DNA of 64,000 bases from Salinicoccus sediminis (GCF_000986795.1 NZ_LAYZ01000023.1:55711-119710), one strand, 5' to 3'; shown: positions 20,044-30,201, counted from the first letter of the stretch. Notes: generated by a model from the letters alone, not told the origin. Numbers and translations are program-made.

Positions 20044-22215
20044 CTACTCCTTCTTTGTCAACGGTGCAAAGTTTGCAAGCAGCCTTTTGACGCCGACAGT
20101 CGTGAATATTATGTCGAGTTCCTGGCTGTCCCCTTCTCCCTTTATGCCGGAGATGATGCCTTCGCCGAACTTCCTGTGTTCGACCTTATCACCCACTGTG
20201 AAGCTCGTGCCGCTGTTGTTGGTGATGACGCGGCTCCTTTTCTTCGGTCCGCGCCTGTTCATCTGGAAGCTTCCAGATGCAATCGGCTGCGGTGAGTCCT
20301 CCTGGCCGCCGAGGACAAGTTCTTCCGGTATTTCAGAGAGGAAACGGCTGCGCTTATTAGACTCCGTCTTGCCGTAGATCATGCGGCTGTCCGCACGTGA
20401 CAGGAACAGCATGTCCTCGGCACGCGTCAATGCCACATACATCAAACGGCGTTCCTCTTCAAGTTCCTTGTCATCAAACATCACTCTCCTTGACGGGAAT
20501 ATCCCCTCCTCGAGTCCGACGATGAATATGACTTTGAACTCAAGACCTTTTGAGGCATGCATCGTCATCAGCGTCACTCCGCTGTCCTCCTCGACGCCGT
20601 CCTGGTCGGATACCAGGGCCATATCGCTCAGGAACGTGAATAGAAGTTCATCGGACACTTCATTCTCCTTGTCGAATTCACGGGTCACCGTCCTGAACTC
20701 CTCCAGGTTTTCGATGCGGCTGCGTGACTCAAGCGAGTTCTCCTTCTCGAGCAGGTCGAGGTAGCCGGTATCCGCCAGTACTTCATCCACGAGTTCTGTG
20801 ACGGACATGTACTTCGACTTCTGCTTGAGATTATCTAACATATCGTTCAGGTTCATGAGTTTGACGACGGCGTTCTTTGATATGCCGATGAAATCGGACT
20901 CCCCGATCGCTTCATATATGCTCGCTCCCGTGTGACGGCCGTGCTCTTTCAGCTTGTCCACCGTCTTCGGCCCGATGCCGCGTTTCGGCACGTTGATTAT
21001 CCGTTCAAATGAAATGTCGTCATTCGGGTTCTGAATGACTTTCAAATAGCTCATGAGGTCCTTTATCTCCATGCGGTCGTAGAATTTCATGCCGCCGACC
21101 ATCTTGTATGGAATATTGGATTTCACAAGCGCATCCTCAATTGCACGGGACTGCGCGTTGGTGCGGTACAGGACGGCCATATCATCGTAGGAATACTTTG
21201 ATGAGAGGTCGAGGACGTTCCTGACGACTTCCTGGCCTTCCCCGCGTTCCGAATCAGAGACGATGCTCGTAAGCTTCGGTCCGCCGTCCCGGTCGGTGCG
21301 GAGAGCCTTGGGCTTGCGTTCGGTATTGTTGCCGATGACGGCATTTGCCGCATCCAGGATGTTTCTGCTGGAGCGGTAGTTCTGTTCGAGCTTGATCACC
21401 GCCGCTTCCGGATAGTCATCCTCGAAATTCAATATGTTCGTGATATCCGCCCCGCGGAATTTATAGATTGACTGGTCGGAGTCACCGACCACGCATATGT
21501 TGCGGTATTTTTCAGCGAGCATCCTGACCAGCTGGTATTGGGCATGGTTGGTATCCTGATACTCGTCCACATGGATGTACTGGAAAAGGTTCTGGTAGCG
21601 CTCAAGAACCTTTTTTTCCTTTTCGAACAGCTCGATTGTCAGCATGATCAGATCATCGAAATCGAGGGCGCTGTTGCGGTAGAGGATCTGCTGGTAATCA
21701 TGATAGATTTCGCTGTAGAGCGTATCCAGGTATCCTTCGGCCTCTTCAGCACTCTGTTTCGGCCTGATCAGGGTGTTCTTCTTATCGGAGATGAACCCGA
21801 TGATGCTCCTCGGATTATGCTGTTTGACATCGAGATTGCGCCGCTTCAGTATATCCTTCACTACAGAACGCTGATCTGTCGGATCGAGGATGGAGAAGCT
21901 GTTTTCATATCCGAGATAATTGATGTTGCTGCGCAGTATGCGCACGCACATCGCGTGGAAAGTGGAGACCCATATGTCAGCAGCACCGTCACGGATGAGC
22001 GCAGCCACGCGGTCCCGCATCTCGCGGGCCGCCTTGTTGGTGAAAGTGATGGCCAGTATGTTCCGTGCCGGCACATCCTTCTCCTCCATCAGATAGGCGA
22101 CGCGGTGCGTGAGCACACGCGTCTTCCCGCTGCCTGCACCCGCCATTATGAGCAGAGGGCCTTCGGTCGTCCGGATGGCCCGTTTTTGTTCTTCATTCAT
22201 TAAGCTTAAGTCCAT
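20044..22215 (-). CDS. pcrA: ATP-dependent DNA helicase PcrA (UvrD family)
   Basis: Superfamily 1A 3'-5' helicase for repair and rolling-circle plasmid replication. The 723-residue protein has the Walker A motif AGAGSGKT (25-32), motif II VDEYQDTN, motif III GDSDQSIYKFRGAD, motif IV QNYRSS, motif V TMHASKGLEF and motif VI VALTRAEDML, and a C-terminal Tudor-like domain (FTVGDKVEHRKFGEG). It lies 15 bases after pcrB. Confidence 0.97.
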   Translation of the reverse strand: MDLSLMNEEQKRAIRTTEGPLLIMAGAGSGKTRVLTHRVAYLMEEKDVPARNILAITFTNKAAREMRDRVAALIRDGAADIWVSTFHAMCVRILRSNINYLGYENSFSILDPTDQRSVVKDILKRRNLDVKQHNPRSIIGFISDKKNTLIRPKQSAEEAEGYLDTLYSEIYHDYQQILYRNSALDFDDLIMLTIELFEKEKKVLERYQNLFQYIHVDEYQDTNHAQYQLVRMLAEKYRNICVVGDSDQSIYKFRGADITNILNFEDDYPEAAVIKLEQNYRSSRNILDAANAVIGNNTERKPKALRTDRDGGPKLTSIVSDSERGEGQEVVRNVLDLSSKYSYDDMAVLYRTNAQSRAIEDALVKSNIPYKMVGGMKFYDRMEIKDLMSYLKVIQNPNDDISFERIINVPKRGIGPKTVDKLKEHGRHTGASIYEAIGESDFIGISKNAVVKLMNLNDMLDNLKQKSKYMSVTELVDEVLADTGYLDLLEKENSLESRSRIENLEEFRTVTREFDKENEVSDELLFTFLSDMALVSDQDGVEEDSGVTLMTMHASKGLEFKVIFIVGLEEGIFPSRRVMFDDKELEEERRLMYVALTRAEDMLFLSRADSRMIYGKTESNKRSRFLSEIPEELVLGGQEDSPQPIASGSFQMNRRGPKKRSRVITNNSGTSFTVGDKVEHRKFGEGIISGIKGEGDSQELDIIFTTVGVKRLLANFAPLTKKE

Positions 22216-22230
22216 TTTAAAAACCCCAAT

Positions 22231-22899
22231 TTACTTGATAATTGTCCTGAGTGCCTTTTTCGTACTGTCATAGATTACATTGCCGACCACTATCGTGTCG
22301 GCATACTGCGCCATCTCCCGGGCCTCATCGCGCCCCCCGATGCCGCCGCCGTAGATGACATGGGAATGCGCCGCATTGTCACGCACCATCCGCATGACCT
22401 CCGGGTCTCCATATGTGCCACTGTATTCTATGTAAATATAGGATGTCTGGTAGAGCTTGTCCAACATGTTGATGTAATGCGGCACCATTTCATGTGTCAC
22501 CCGCTCTGCATCCGATTTTTCAAATGCCTTGCATTCTTCGTTCATGATGATATACGGCAATAGCGACATCTCACTGTAATCGATCAGGTGGCTGTATTCA
22601 GCCAGTGCCTGGAGCATCAGGCCGTGCTGCCATCTGATGTCCTTCGTGTTGAACACGGCGGGTATGAAGTAATGATCGAACCCCGGTACGACAGCTTCCG
22701 TCGAAGTCACTTCCAGCGCCACCGGCACGGAGAATCTCCTCACGCGGGCCATCAGGTTCAGCACATTGTCTTCCGTGATGCCGTCCGTGCCGCCGACGAT
22801 GATGGCATCAGTCTCCGATTCGCAGATTTTCGCGAGTGCCTCGTCAGTAATATCCTTCGCAGGATCCAATTTGAATACATGTCTACATTCCTTCAGCAT
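22231..22899 (-). CDS. pcrB: Heptaprenylglyceryl phosphate synthase
   Basis: TIM-barrel prenyltransferase that joins heptaprenyl diphosphate to glycerol-1-phosphate. The 222-residue protein has the start HVFKLDPAKDIT, the IVGGTDGI phosphate loop and IEYSGTYGDPE and YGGGIGGRDEA segments of the PcrB/GGGP synthase family. The ATG at 22899 has GGGAG eight bases upstream, better than the ATG at 22914. First gene of the pcrB-pcrA-ligA-camS unit. Confidence 0.93.
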   Translation of the reverse strand: MLKECRHVFKLDPAKDITDEALAKICESETDAIIVGGTDGITEDNVLNLMARVRRFSVPVALEVTSTEAVVPGFDHYFIPAVFNTKDIRWQHGLMLQALAEYSHLIDYSEMSLLPYIIMNEECKAFEKSDAERVTHEMVPHYINMLDKLYQTSYIYIEYSGTYGDPEVMRMVRDNAAHSHVIYGGGIGGRDEAREMAQYADTIVVGNVIYDSTKKALRTIIK

Positions 22900-23000
22900 A
22901 TAGAAAACTCCCATTAAATTTCATAAGGATATTATATCATTTTTAAGCCTTCACTGTTTTATATTATGTGTGAAAACCATGGATTTTGCGAACAAAAAAC

Positions 23001-23017
23001 GCGGCTCGATGAGCCGC
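23001..23017 (-). terminator. Terminator after the carboxypeptidase gene
   Basis: GCGGCTC and GAGCCGC stem with a 3-base loop; on the minus strand TTTTTTG follows. It lies 11 bases after the stop codon. Confidence 0.85.
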
Positions 23018-23027
23018 GCCAAAGTAT

Positions 23028-23714
23028 TCAGTCTATCCCTAGATACTCTTCAAGTGTCAGGCCGCTCTCATAGATGGCTTCCGCCTCGTTCCCGACATAT
23101 CTCAGATGCCAGGGCTCGTACTGATAGCCTGTAATTTCTTCCTTCCCTTCCAGGTATCTTACGATGAAGCCGTATTCATGTGCAACATCCTTCATCCATT
23201 CATATTCAGGTGTATCACCGAATTTTATGCTGAGTGTCGTGGCACTGTCTTCTGACCCCACATCAATGGCAAGCCCTGTCTGATGTTCGGAATGGCCGGG
23301 TCTCGCACTGTACTTATCAGCTGCCTCACGTCCGTCCCGCGCAACATAGTCATTGTACAGGCCGGCCTGGTAATCATATGTTCTGAAGTCGCTGACCAGC
23401 GTGAAATCAAGGCCTTGCTCCGCACCGTCGGCAAACATTTCGGTGTAGGCATCGATCACTTCCTCCTGGAGCCCCGGGCTATAGTCCGGCGGCAGCGGAA
23501 TTTCCTTGTTGACGACCAGTATGCCGTCGACGTATGTGACGCCATTTACAACCTCGATGTCCGGCAGTGCATTGAGATTGCCGATGACCACCGGTGCATA
23601 CTGTTTTTCAAATGTTCCATGGGAGGCAGTCTGCGCTTCATCCAGCGTAATGCTGCATGCCGACATAAGGAGCGCTGCTGACGCAATCAGCCCTGTTAAC
23701 AGCTTTCTACTCAT
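23028..23714 (-). CDS. D-alanyl-D-alanine carboxypeptidase lipoprotein (M15B, VanY-like)
   Basis: A 228-residue lipoprotein with signal peptide and lipid Cys20 (LLMSACS). The zinc peptidase domain carries the motif SEHQTGLAID with ligands His144 and Asp151 and the late histidine His203 in EPWHLRYVG, as in VanY/DacB-type enzymes. It probably trims the last D-Ala of cell-wall pentapeptides outside the membrane. No vancomycin-resistance genes are next to it, so it is likely a housekeeping enzyme. Confidence 0.92.
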   Translation of the reverse strand: MSRKLLTGLIASAALLMSACSITLDEAQTASHGTFEKQYAPVVIGNLNALPDIEVVNGVTYVDGILVVNKEIPLPPDYSPGLQEEVIDAYTEMFADGAEQGLDFTLVSDFRTYDYQAGLYNDYVARDGREAADKYSARPGHSEHQTGLAIDVGSEDSATTLSIKFGDTPEYEWMKDVAHEYGFIVRYLEGKEEITGYQYEPWHLRYVGNEAEAIYESGLTLEEYLGID

Positions 23715-23749
23715 ACAATTTCCCTTTCTGCACCGGCACGGCCGGATAT

Positions 23750-25045
23750 TTATTCGAGCCCGGCACGCTTGAATATGATATCCACACGCTTCAGGTGATG
23801 TTTTTCATCAAAGCACCCTTCAATCTCCTTTGGTGTCAGCAGTTCCCTGATCCGCTCATCCTTTTCGACGAGTTCCCTGAACGGCACCTTCGTCTCCCAT
23901 GATTCCATCGCTTTCGGCTGCACAAGGTCATACGCCTCTTCACGCACAAGCCCCTTGTCTATGAGCGTGAGCATGACCTGCTGTGAATACACGAGGCCGA
24001 ATGTCTTGTCGATGTTGGCTTTCATGTTCAGTTCGAACACCGTCAGGTTCTCGATGATGTTTGCAAACCGGTTGAGCATATAGTCCAATGCGATGGTGAC
24101 GTCCGGCAGCATGATGCGCTCGGCGGATGAATGCGAGATGTCACGCTCATGCCAGAGCGGCACGTTTTCATATGCCGTGGTGATGTAGCCGCGAATGACA
24201 CGGGAGAGCCCGGTGACATTTTCACTGCCGATCGGATTCCGTTTATGCGGCATCGCACTGGAGCCTTTCTGGCCCTTGCCGAACGCCTCCTCCACTTCCC
24301 GTGTTTCCGTTTTCTGGAGGCCGCGCACTTCGACGGCGAATTTTTCGACCGATGTCGCAATCAGCCCGAGAGTGGCGATGTAATAGGCATGGCGGTCGCG
24401 CTGCAGCGTCTGTGTGGAGACTTCCGCAGCACCAAGCCCCAGATGTTCACACACATATCCCTCAACTTCCGGCGGGATGTTCGCGAATGTACCCACCGCC
24501 CCGCTCATCTTGCCGACCTCGATTTCCTTCCTGACATTTCTGAAACGCTCAAGGTTGCGCTTCATCTCCATGTACCAGAGCGCCATCTTGATGCCGAATG
24601 TCGTCGGCTCCGCATGGACCCCGTGTGTGCGTCCCATCATCAGTGTCGTCTTATGCTCTCTCGCTTTTGCGGCAAGCACATCGATGAAACGCTCAAGGTC
24701 ACGTTCGATGATCTCATTCGCCTGTCTGATGATGTAACTCTGCGCCGTATCCACGACATCCGTCGAAGTGAGACCGTAATGCACCCACTTCTTCTCCTCG
24801 CCCAGCGTCTCCGACACCTGACGGGTGAAAGCGACGACATCATGGCGGGTTTCTGCTTCTATCTCCTTGATGCGGTCGACATCGATTTCAGCATTCTTCC
24901 GAATCAGACCGACCTCATCCGCCGGGATAAACCCAAGCTCCGCCCACGCTTCCGATGCCAGAATCTCCACTTCAAGCCATGCTCTGAATCTGTTCTCTTC
25001 TGTCCAAATCTTTGCCATTTCCTCACGGGAATAACGGGAAATCAT
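23750..25045 (-). CDS. purB: Adenylosuccinate lyase
   Basis: Cleaves adenylosuccinate and SAICAR in purine synthesis. The 431-residue protein starts [14 protein letters not shown] and contains the fumarase/lyase signature [16 protein letters not shown] near residue 262. RBS AAGGAG precedes the ATG at 25045; the frame continues upstream but without support. A pair of PurR-type boxes lies just upstream. As in staphylococci, purB stands apart from the main pur operon, next to the NETI and DUF2179 genes. Confidence 0.96.
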   Translation of the reverse strand: MISRYSREEMAKIWTEENRFRAWLEVEILASEAWAELGFIPADEVGLIRKNAEIDVDRIKEIEAETRHDVVAFTRQVSETLGEEKKWVHYGLTSTDVVDTAQSYIIRQANEIIERDLERFIDVLAAKAREHKTTLMMGRTHGVHAEPTTFGIKMALWYMEMKRNLERFRNVRKEIEVGKMSGAVGTFANIPPEVEGYVCEHLGLGAAEVSTQTLQRDRHAYYIATLGLIATSVEKFAVEVRGLQKTETREVEEAFGKGQKGSSAMPHKRNPIGSENVTGLSRVIRGYITTAYENVPLWHERDISHSSAERIMLPDVTIALDYMLNRFANIIENLTVFELNMKANIDKTFGLVYSQQVMLTLIDKGLVREEAYDLVQPKAMESWETKVPFRELVEKDERIRELLTPKEIEGCFDEKHHLKRVDIIFKRAGLE

Positions 25046-25100
25046 GCATACACACTCCTTAATTATCAGTTCGGTATCATTATAACAAACATCAATAAAA

Positions 25101-25135
25101 ACGAACATTGAAATTATAATTAATTTCAATGTTCG
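25101..25135. promoter_or_regulatory. Paired PurR boxes upstream of purB
   Basis: CGAACATTGAAATTA (25102-25116) and its exact inverse TAATTTCAATGTTCG (25121-25135) form a perfect 15-base inverted repeat with a 4-base centre. Each arm starts with CGAACATT, the core of the PurR box; facing boxes about 16 bases apart are the known arrangement in Bacillus and Staphylococcus. A minus-strand TATAAT lies just downstream, near 25080. PurR repression of purB is inferred. Confidence 0.8.
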
Positions 25136-25160
25136 CAAATAAGTACGAGGGGCCGCCCGC

Positions 25161-25355
25161 CTATTCTTCTGTCAATTTTCCTTCAAAGATTATCTCCTGG
25201 TAGTCGACGACCTTTTCGCCGTCCTTTTCTGTGAATACAGGCCGCTCGGTGCGCCGCACCGGGGCGTAGCCTTCGGCACGCATGCGCGCCAGGCAGTCGC
25301 CCAGACTTTCCCCGCCTGCGACTTTAAATTTTTTCTTCTTTGGCTTCTCCGGCAT
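25161..25355 (-). CDS. NETI motif-containing protein
   Basis: A 64-residue, very basic-start protein ([12 protein letters not shown]) of the small NETI-motif family (YebG-like). The conserved pattern [20 protein letters not shown] and the end [10 protein letters not shown] are present. The start at 25355 has AAGGA eight bases upstream and overlaps the end of the DUF2179 gene by 32 bases. The order DUF2179, NETI, pur gene is also found in Bacillus. Function unknown. Confidence 0.85.
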   Translation of the reverse strand: MPEKPKKKKFKVAGGESLGDCLARMRAEGYAPVRRTERPVFTEKDGEKVVDYQEIIFEGKLTEE

Positions 25356-25968
25356 CTTCCCGTTCCTTTTCTTCATAGATTTCCTCCAGCACCTCTTCCA
25401 CGTTTTCCGGTTCATAGTTCTTCAGGCGGCGGCGTCTGACGCCCTTCGTCCAGAATCCGCCGTTGATGTTCTTCGGTTCGTGGGTGATAATGAACGCCTT
25501 CTCATCCAGTTCCTTGATGGTCGCGATGAGCTTGCGCTCATATTTCCTCGGGGTGAGGATCTGCATAGTAGTCCGTTCCCCGTCCCGTCCGTACTGATAG
25601 CCGTGTGTGACGCCGTATCCCAGGTCTCTGATGTTCGTCGGCAGGTCGCGGTCCTTCTCCGCGGTGATCACATTGACGACGAGATAGCCGAGCGCCAGAC
25701 GCTCTTCGATCTTGAGCCCCACAAGGATACCTGCCCCGAAACCGAGCGCATATGCCACGACATTCTGGAACTGGTCCAGGTTCTCAAGCACAAGCCCCAG
25801 TCCGATGACGTAGACGAATGTCTCCATGATGCTGAAAGTTGCTGCTGTGTAACGGTACCCTTTGAGTGTTGCAATGGTGCGCATCGTCAGAAAGCTCACA
25901 TATATGATATTGATGACGAATATGACAAGCACCATCAGCCAGGGGTTCGTGGAAATGGCTGTTATCAT
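25324..25968 (-). CDS. DUF2179/UPF0316 membrane protein (YebE-like)
   Basis: A 214-residue protein with three N-terminal membrane helices (about 10-30, 38-60, 66-85; the DUF5698 part) and a cytoplasmic DUF2179 domain (about 100-170, with [20 protein letters not shown]). The C-terminal tail is rich in Glu and Lys. Its role is unknown; DUF2179 resembles a nucleotide-sensing domain. It is the first gene of a pair with the NETI protein. Confidence 0.88.
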   Translation of the reverse strand: MITAISTNPWLMVLVIFVINIIYVSFLTMRTIATLKGYRYTAATFSIMETFVYVIGLGLVLENLDQFQNVVAYALGFGAGILVGLKIEERLALGYLVVNVITAEKDRDLPTNIRDLGYGVTHGYQYGRDGERTTMQILTPRKYERKLIATIKELDEKAFIITHEPKNINGGFWTKGVRRRRLKNYEPENVEEVLEEIYEEKEREDAGEAKEEKI

Positions 25969-26003
25969 GCTAAATTCCCTCTCTGATTACAATTTCTGAA
26001 ATT

Positions 26004-26843
26004 CTATTTTTCTTCCGCTTCATATTTCGGTAAATTATGCCTGTGGTACGGCAGGTTACGTTTATGCCGGGATTTCCTGTACCATTTTATGATTGTTTCA
26101 TAGTCTTCATCGGATACATCCCCGCCCTCAAGGAAGTCGTCAATCGCTTTGTAGGTGACACCCAGTGCCTCCTCATCACTGATCATCGGCTTGTCATCCT
26201 CAAGGTCTGCCGTCGGCACTTTGCTGAGCAGATTCTCCGGCGCACCGAGATACTCCATCAGCAGCCTGCCCTGGCGTTTGTTGAGTCCGAACAGCGGCAC
26301 CAGATCGCTCGCCCCGTCCCCGTATTTCGTATAGAAGCCCGTGATGGCCTCTGCGGGGTGACCGGTCCCAAGCACAATGCCGTTCCGGCTTGCCGCAACC
26401 GCATACTGTGCCTTCATGCGTTCACGTGCCTTTTCATTCCCTTCGACGAAATCGTTCATTTCATATCCTGCCGACTCCAACGATCTGACACTCGCATCGA
26501 CACTCGGCCTGATATCGATGGTTGCTGCATATGACGGGCTGATGAACTCCATTGCATCAAGCGCATCCGCCTCATCATTCTGCCTGCCGTAGGGCAGACG
26601 GAGGGCATGCAGTGCATAGCCGCCGCCCGATTCCTGATTCAGTTCATCGACAGCCATCTGCACCATCTTCCCGAGCAGGGTTGAATCCTGGCCGCCCGAG
26701 ATGCCGAGTACGAACGATTTTATGAATGGGTTGTGTTTCACATATGTCTTCATGAAATCGATGATTTCCCTGATTTCCGTTTCCGGATCTATTTCGGGTT
26801 TTACATGAAATTCATCAATTATTTCCTGCTGCAATGGTCTCAT
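26004..26843 (-). CDS. nadE: Ammonia-dependent NAD synthetase
   Basis: Final step of NAD synthesis, amidating nicotinate adenine dinucleotide. The 279-residue protein has the ATP-pyrophosphatase loop GISGGQDST (48-56) and the late GHPAEAITGFYTKYGDGASDLVPL segment of NadE. It follows pncB by six bases, giving a two-gene salvage operon. Confidence 0.96.
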   Translation of the reverse strand: MRPLQQEIIDEFHVKPEIDPETEIREIIDFMKTYVKHNPFIKSFVLGISGGQDSTLLGKMVQMAVDELNQESGGGYALHALRLPYGRQNDEADALDAMEFISPSYAATIDIRPSVDASVRSLESAGYEMNDFVEGNEKARERMKAQYAVAASRNGIVLGTGHPAEAITGFYTKYGDGASDLVPLFGLNKRQGRLLMEYLGAPENLLSKVPTADLEDDKPMISDEEALGVTYKAIDDFLEGGDVSDEDYETIIKWYRKSRHKRNLPYHRHNLPKYEAEEK

Positions 26844-26849
26844 ACATAA

Positions 26850-28301
26850 TCACTCCAATGTTTTATTACTTGCCTCTTCAATAAGGTCCTGTTTGATCTG
26901 CCACAGTTCAGTGGACAGATCCACCGGATATGCCTCCGGATTCAGGAACCTCTTATACTCTTCCCAAAGGATGGAGAGGTTACTCTCAAGGCGCTGTTTT
27001 ATCTCAGCTATCTCTTCCCTTTCATATACGAGCTCCCCGTTCCTGAAGATATCCTTCAGGAGCTCCACCTTCTCGAATGAACGGATCAGCTTCCGCTTCA
27101 TCGTATGGACGGGATGGAACATGAGCAGCGGTGCGTCCTCACTCACCTCTTCACCGGCGTGGGTGATGTATTCCCCTTCCGACATGCCGGTATACTTATT
27201 GATGATGCGGTACACATCCTTCTTGCCCGGGGTTGTGACTTTTTCCGGATTGCCGGAAATCTTGATGCGGTTCTCGAGCGTCCCCGATTCGTTTTCCACG
27301 GCAACCAGCTTATAGACCGCACCGAGCGCCGGCTGGTCATACGCTGTGATCAGCTTCGTGCCGATGCCCCAGCTGTCCACCTTTGCCCCCTGCGACAGCA
27401 GTGACACGATCGTCACTTCATCAAGGTCATTGGAGACGACGATCTTCGCATCAGGGAACCCGGCTTCATCCAGCATCTTGCGCGCCTCCTTGGACAGATA
27501 GGCGATATCGCCCGAGTCGAGCCGTATGCCGATGAAGTTGATCCGGCCGCCGTATTCCCTGGCCACCCTGATCGCGTTCGGCACACCCGACCTCAGCGTG
27601 TCGAAGGTATCCACAAGGAACACACAATCCCTGTGCGTCTCGGCGTAGGCTTTGAACGCATCATAGTCATCGCCGTATGCCTGGACCATCGCATGGGCAT
27701 GGGTACCGCTTGCGTTCAGGCCGAACAGCTTCGCCGCCCGCACGTTGCTGGTCCCGTCGAAACCGCCGATGATGGCAGCGCGTGCGCCCCATAGTGCCGC
27801 GTCGAATTCATGCGCGCGGCGGGTGCCGAACTCCATCAGCATGTCATCCGGCACAAGCTGGCGGATCCGGCTCGCCTTCGTCGCAATCAGCGTCTGGAAG
27901 TTGACGATGTTGAGCAGTGCCGTTTCAATCAGCTGCGCTTCGATGATCGGTGCTTCAATCTGCACGAGCGGCATGTTGGCGAATACGAGACCGCCCTCCT
28001 CCACCGCACGCACATTGCCCGTGAACCGCAGGTCCCGCAGATATTCCAGGAAGTCCTCCCCGTAGCCGAGGCTCCTGAGATATCTAATATCCGACTCTGT
28101 AAAGCGGAGATTCTCCAAAAAGTCGATGATGCGCTCCAGCCCGGCGAATACGGCGTAGCCGTTGCCGAAAGGCACCTCCCTGAAATAAAGGTCGAACACC
28201 GCAGTACGGTCCGCCAGACCCTGCTCCAGATATGTCTGGCTCATGTTGATCTGGTACAGATCCGTGTGGAGCATAAAGCTGTCGTCTTCAAATTTATACA
28301 T
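26850..28301 (-). CDS. pncB: Nicotinate phosphoribosyltransferase
   Basis: Makes nicotinate mononucleotide from nicotinate and PRPP. The 483-residue protein has the N-terminal MLHTDLYQINMSQ, the phosphoribosyl histidine region GTHAHAM near residue 200, and RLDSGDIAYL. The start at 28301 has GAAGGGA nine bases upstream; a start six codons earlier lacks one. It heads the pncB-nadE operon, divergent from an MFS carrier. Confidence 0.94.
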   Translation of the reverse strand: MYKFEDDSFMLHTDLYQINMSQTYLEQGLADRTAVFDLYFREVPFGNGYAVFAGLERIIDFLENLRFTESDIRYLRSLGYGEDFLEYLRDLRFTGNVRAVEEGGLVFANMPLVQIEAPIIEAQLIETALLNIVNFQTLIATKASRIRQLVPDDMLMEFGTRRAHEFDAALWGARAAIIGGFDGTSNVRAAKLFGLNASGTHAHAMVQAYGDDYDAFKAYAETHRDCVFLVDTFDTLRSGVPNAIRVAREYGGRINFIGIRLDSGDIAYLSKEARKMLDEAGFPDAKIVVSNDLDEVTIVSLLSQGAKVDSWGIGTKLITAYDQPALGAVYKLVAVENESGTLENRIKISGNPEKVTTPGKKDVYRIINKYTGMSEGEYITHAGEEVSEDAPLLMFHPVHTMKRKLIRSFEKVELLKDIFRNGELVYEREEIAEIKQRLESNLSILWEEYKRFLNPEAYPVDLSTELWQIKQDLIEEASNKTLE

Positions 28302-28406
28302 CCTTGCCAATCCCTTCATGTATGCTGTAAATCAGTTATAATTATTTATAATCAGTTTAACACAAGAATATACTGTACCATTACTATAATCGTCTGGAGG
28401 CATAAC

Positions 28407-29588
28407 ATGAAATCAGAGAGCTTCAGGGCACGCTTCATCATCCTGTCCGTCATCGTCTGCATATCCGGGTTCTCCCAGGGTATGCTGCTCCCCCTCATAT
28501 CATTCATTTTCGAAAACCGGCAGGTCAATGCCACCATCAACGGGCTCCATGCATCGGGCCTCTATATAGGTGTACTCCTGTCGGCATTGTTCATCGAAGC
28601 GCCGCTTAGAAAATACGGTTTCCGTCCGATGATCATCACAGGCGGCGCCATCGTGGGCCTGTCACTACTCGCATTCCCGCTGCTCGATTCGATATGGCTG
28701 TGGTTCATACTGCGCCTCATCGTCGGCATCGGAGACAACGCACTGCATTTCAGCACGCAGACATGGCTGACCACAAGCACACCGCAGCACAAACTCGGCA
28801 AAGTCATCGCCTTTTACGGCCTGTTCTTCTCGGCCGGCTTCATGATCGGACCAAAAGTGAGCGAACTCGTAACAATATGGGAGCCGCTGCCATTCCTGGC
28901 CTCAGGGGTGCTGACGATGATGGCATGGCCACTGATTTTCCTGCTGAAGGGGGCGGAGGATGCCAAACCGGAAGACACCGGCGTACAGGCCAGCCTGTTC
29001 AATACACTCAAAAACTTCAGGGATGTGCTGAAAACGAGCTGGGTCGCATTTTTATTCCCCATGCTCTACGGGGTACTCGAGGCCTCCCTCAACAGCAACT
29101 TCCCCGTGTTTGCCATCCGGCATGATTTCGAGCTGTCGGAAATCACATGGATCCTGCCGGCCTTCAGCCTCGGTGCCATACTGCTCCAGGTGCCGATCGG
29201 CGGGCTCGGTGACAGGGTCGGACGGGGGAAACTCATCAACATACTGCTCGCTCTCGGGGCCGCCGTGTTCCTCATGATGGAGATGTTCAGCGGGTCATTC
29301 ATCATGCTGCTCCTCTCCTTCACACTGGCGGGCATCTTCGTCGGCTCCATGTACTCACTCGGCATCAGCTATATGACCGACATCACACCGAAAACAAACC
29401 TGCCGGCAGGCAACCTGATGGCCGGCATCATGTTCAGCCTCGGCAGCATCGCCGGGCCGGTGGCGGGCGGTGCGATCATCGGCATGACCGGCGGCGCGCA
29501 CTACTTCACATTCTTTGCATGCCTCATCCTTGTGCTGGTCATCATGAATATTCTGTTCATGCAGAAAGGAAAAGCTGCCGTACGATAG
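28407..29588 (+). CDS. MFS transporter
   Basis: A 393-residue carrier of the major facilitator superfamily with 12 hydrophobic segments. The frame is open for 600 bases upstream, but that part is antisense to pncB; the ATG at 28407 with GGAGG eight bases upstream is the true start. The loop GGLGDRVGRGKLI after segment 8 is the MFS motif A copy in the second half. Its position between pncB and a nicotinamidase-like gene suggests a precursor such as nicotinate, but YfkF-like drug exporters look alike. Confidence 0.88.
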   Translation: MKSESFRARFIILSVIVCISGFSQGMLLPLISFIFENRQVNATINGLHASGLYIGVLLSALFIEAPLRKYGFRPMIITGGAIVGLSLLAFPLLDSIWLWFILRLIVGIGDNALHFSTQTWLTTSTPQHKLGKVIAFYGLFFSAGFMIGPKVSELVTIWEPLPFLASGVLTMMAWPLIFLLKGAEDAKPEDTGVQASLFNTLKNFRDVLKTSWVAFLFPMLYGVLEASLNSNFPVFAIRHDFELSEITWILPAFSLGAILLQVPIGGLGDRVGRGKLINILLALGAAVFLMMEMFSGSFIMLLLSFTLAGIFVGSMYSLGISYMTDITPKTNLPAGNLMAGIMFSLGSIAGPVAGGAIIGMTGGAHYFTFFACLILVLVIMNILFMQKGKAAVR

Positions 29589-29649
29589 AATTCTGCACCG
29601 TTTAATGGAATAATGGACGTAACAGACCATTCAGGAAAGAGGGATCAAT

Positions 29650-30201
29650 ATGTCAGAAGCATTGCTCGTCATCGACTATTCCTACGATTTCGCCGCACCG
29701 GAGGGAAAACTCACCGCCGGAGAACCCGCTCTCGAAATCGAAAGTGCACTGGTGGACAAGATCAGTGAATTCCATGGGACCGGGCGACCGGTGTTCTTCA
29801 TGATGGACATCCACCACGAAGGGGACGAACACCACCCTGAAACAGAGCTTTTTCCGCCGCATAACATTGCCGGTACGAAAGGGCGTGAACTGTTCGGCAG
29901 AGTGAAGGAAATCTATGAAGAGATCGAATCTGCGCCAAATGTATTCTTCATAGACAAGACCCGGTACAGCGCGTTTGCCGGCACCAATCTCGGACAGCTG
30001 CTCGCGGAGAGGGGCATCGATTCGCTCACCCTCACCGGCCTCGTCACCGACATCTGCATACTGCACACCGCAGTGGATGCGTATAATAAAGGGTACCGGA
30101 TCACAGTGCCTGCATCGTGCGTGGGTTCATTCAACCGCGACGGCCACATATTTGCGCTGGAACATTTCAAAAATTCACTTGGAGCGACAGTTGAACGATA
30201 G
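29650..30201 (+). CDS. Isochorismatase-family cysteine hydrolase, nicotinamidase-like
   Basis: A 183-residue enzyme with the family triad Asp9, Lys103 (DKTRYSAF) and Cys136 (VTDICILHTA). The metal-site region MDIHHEGDEHHP near residue 52 resembles the nicotinamidase Asp-x-His site. With pncB and nadE nearby, nicotinamide deamidation is a fair guess, which would complete the route from nicotinamide to NAD. Other amide hydrolases of this family cannot be excluded. Confidence 0.85.
   Translation: MSEALLVIDYSYDFAAPEGKLTAGEPALEIESALVDKISEFHGTGRPVFFMMDIHHEGDEHHPETELFPPHNIAGTKGRELFGRVKEIYEEIESAPNVFFIDKTRYSAFAGTNLGQLLAERGIDSLTLTGLVTDICILHTAVDAYNKGYRITVPASCVGSFNRDGHIFALEHFKNSLGATVER

Noticed and set aside
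27810..28406. 600-base N-terminal extension of the MFS gene
   Set aside because: It is antisense to pncB; the MFS protein starts at 28407 with a good ribosome site.
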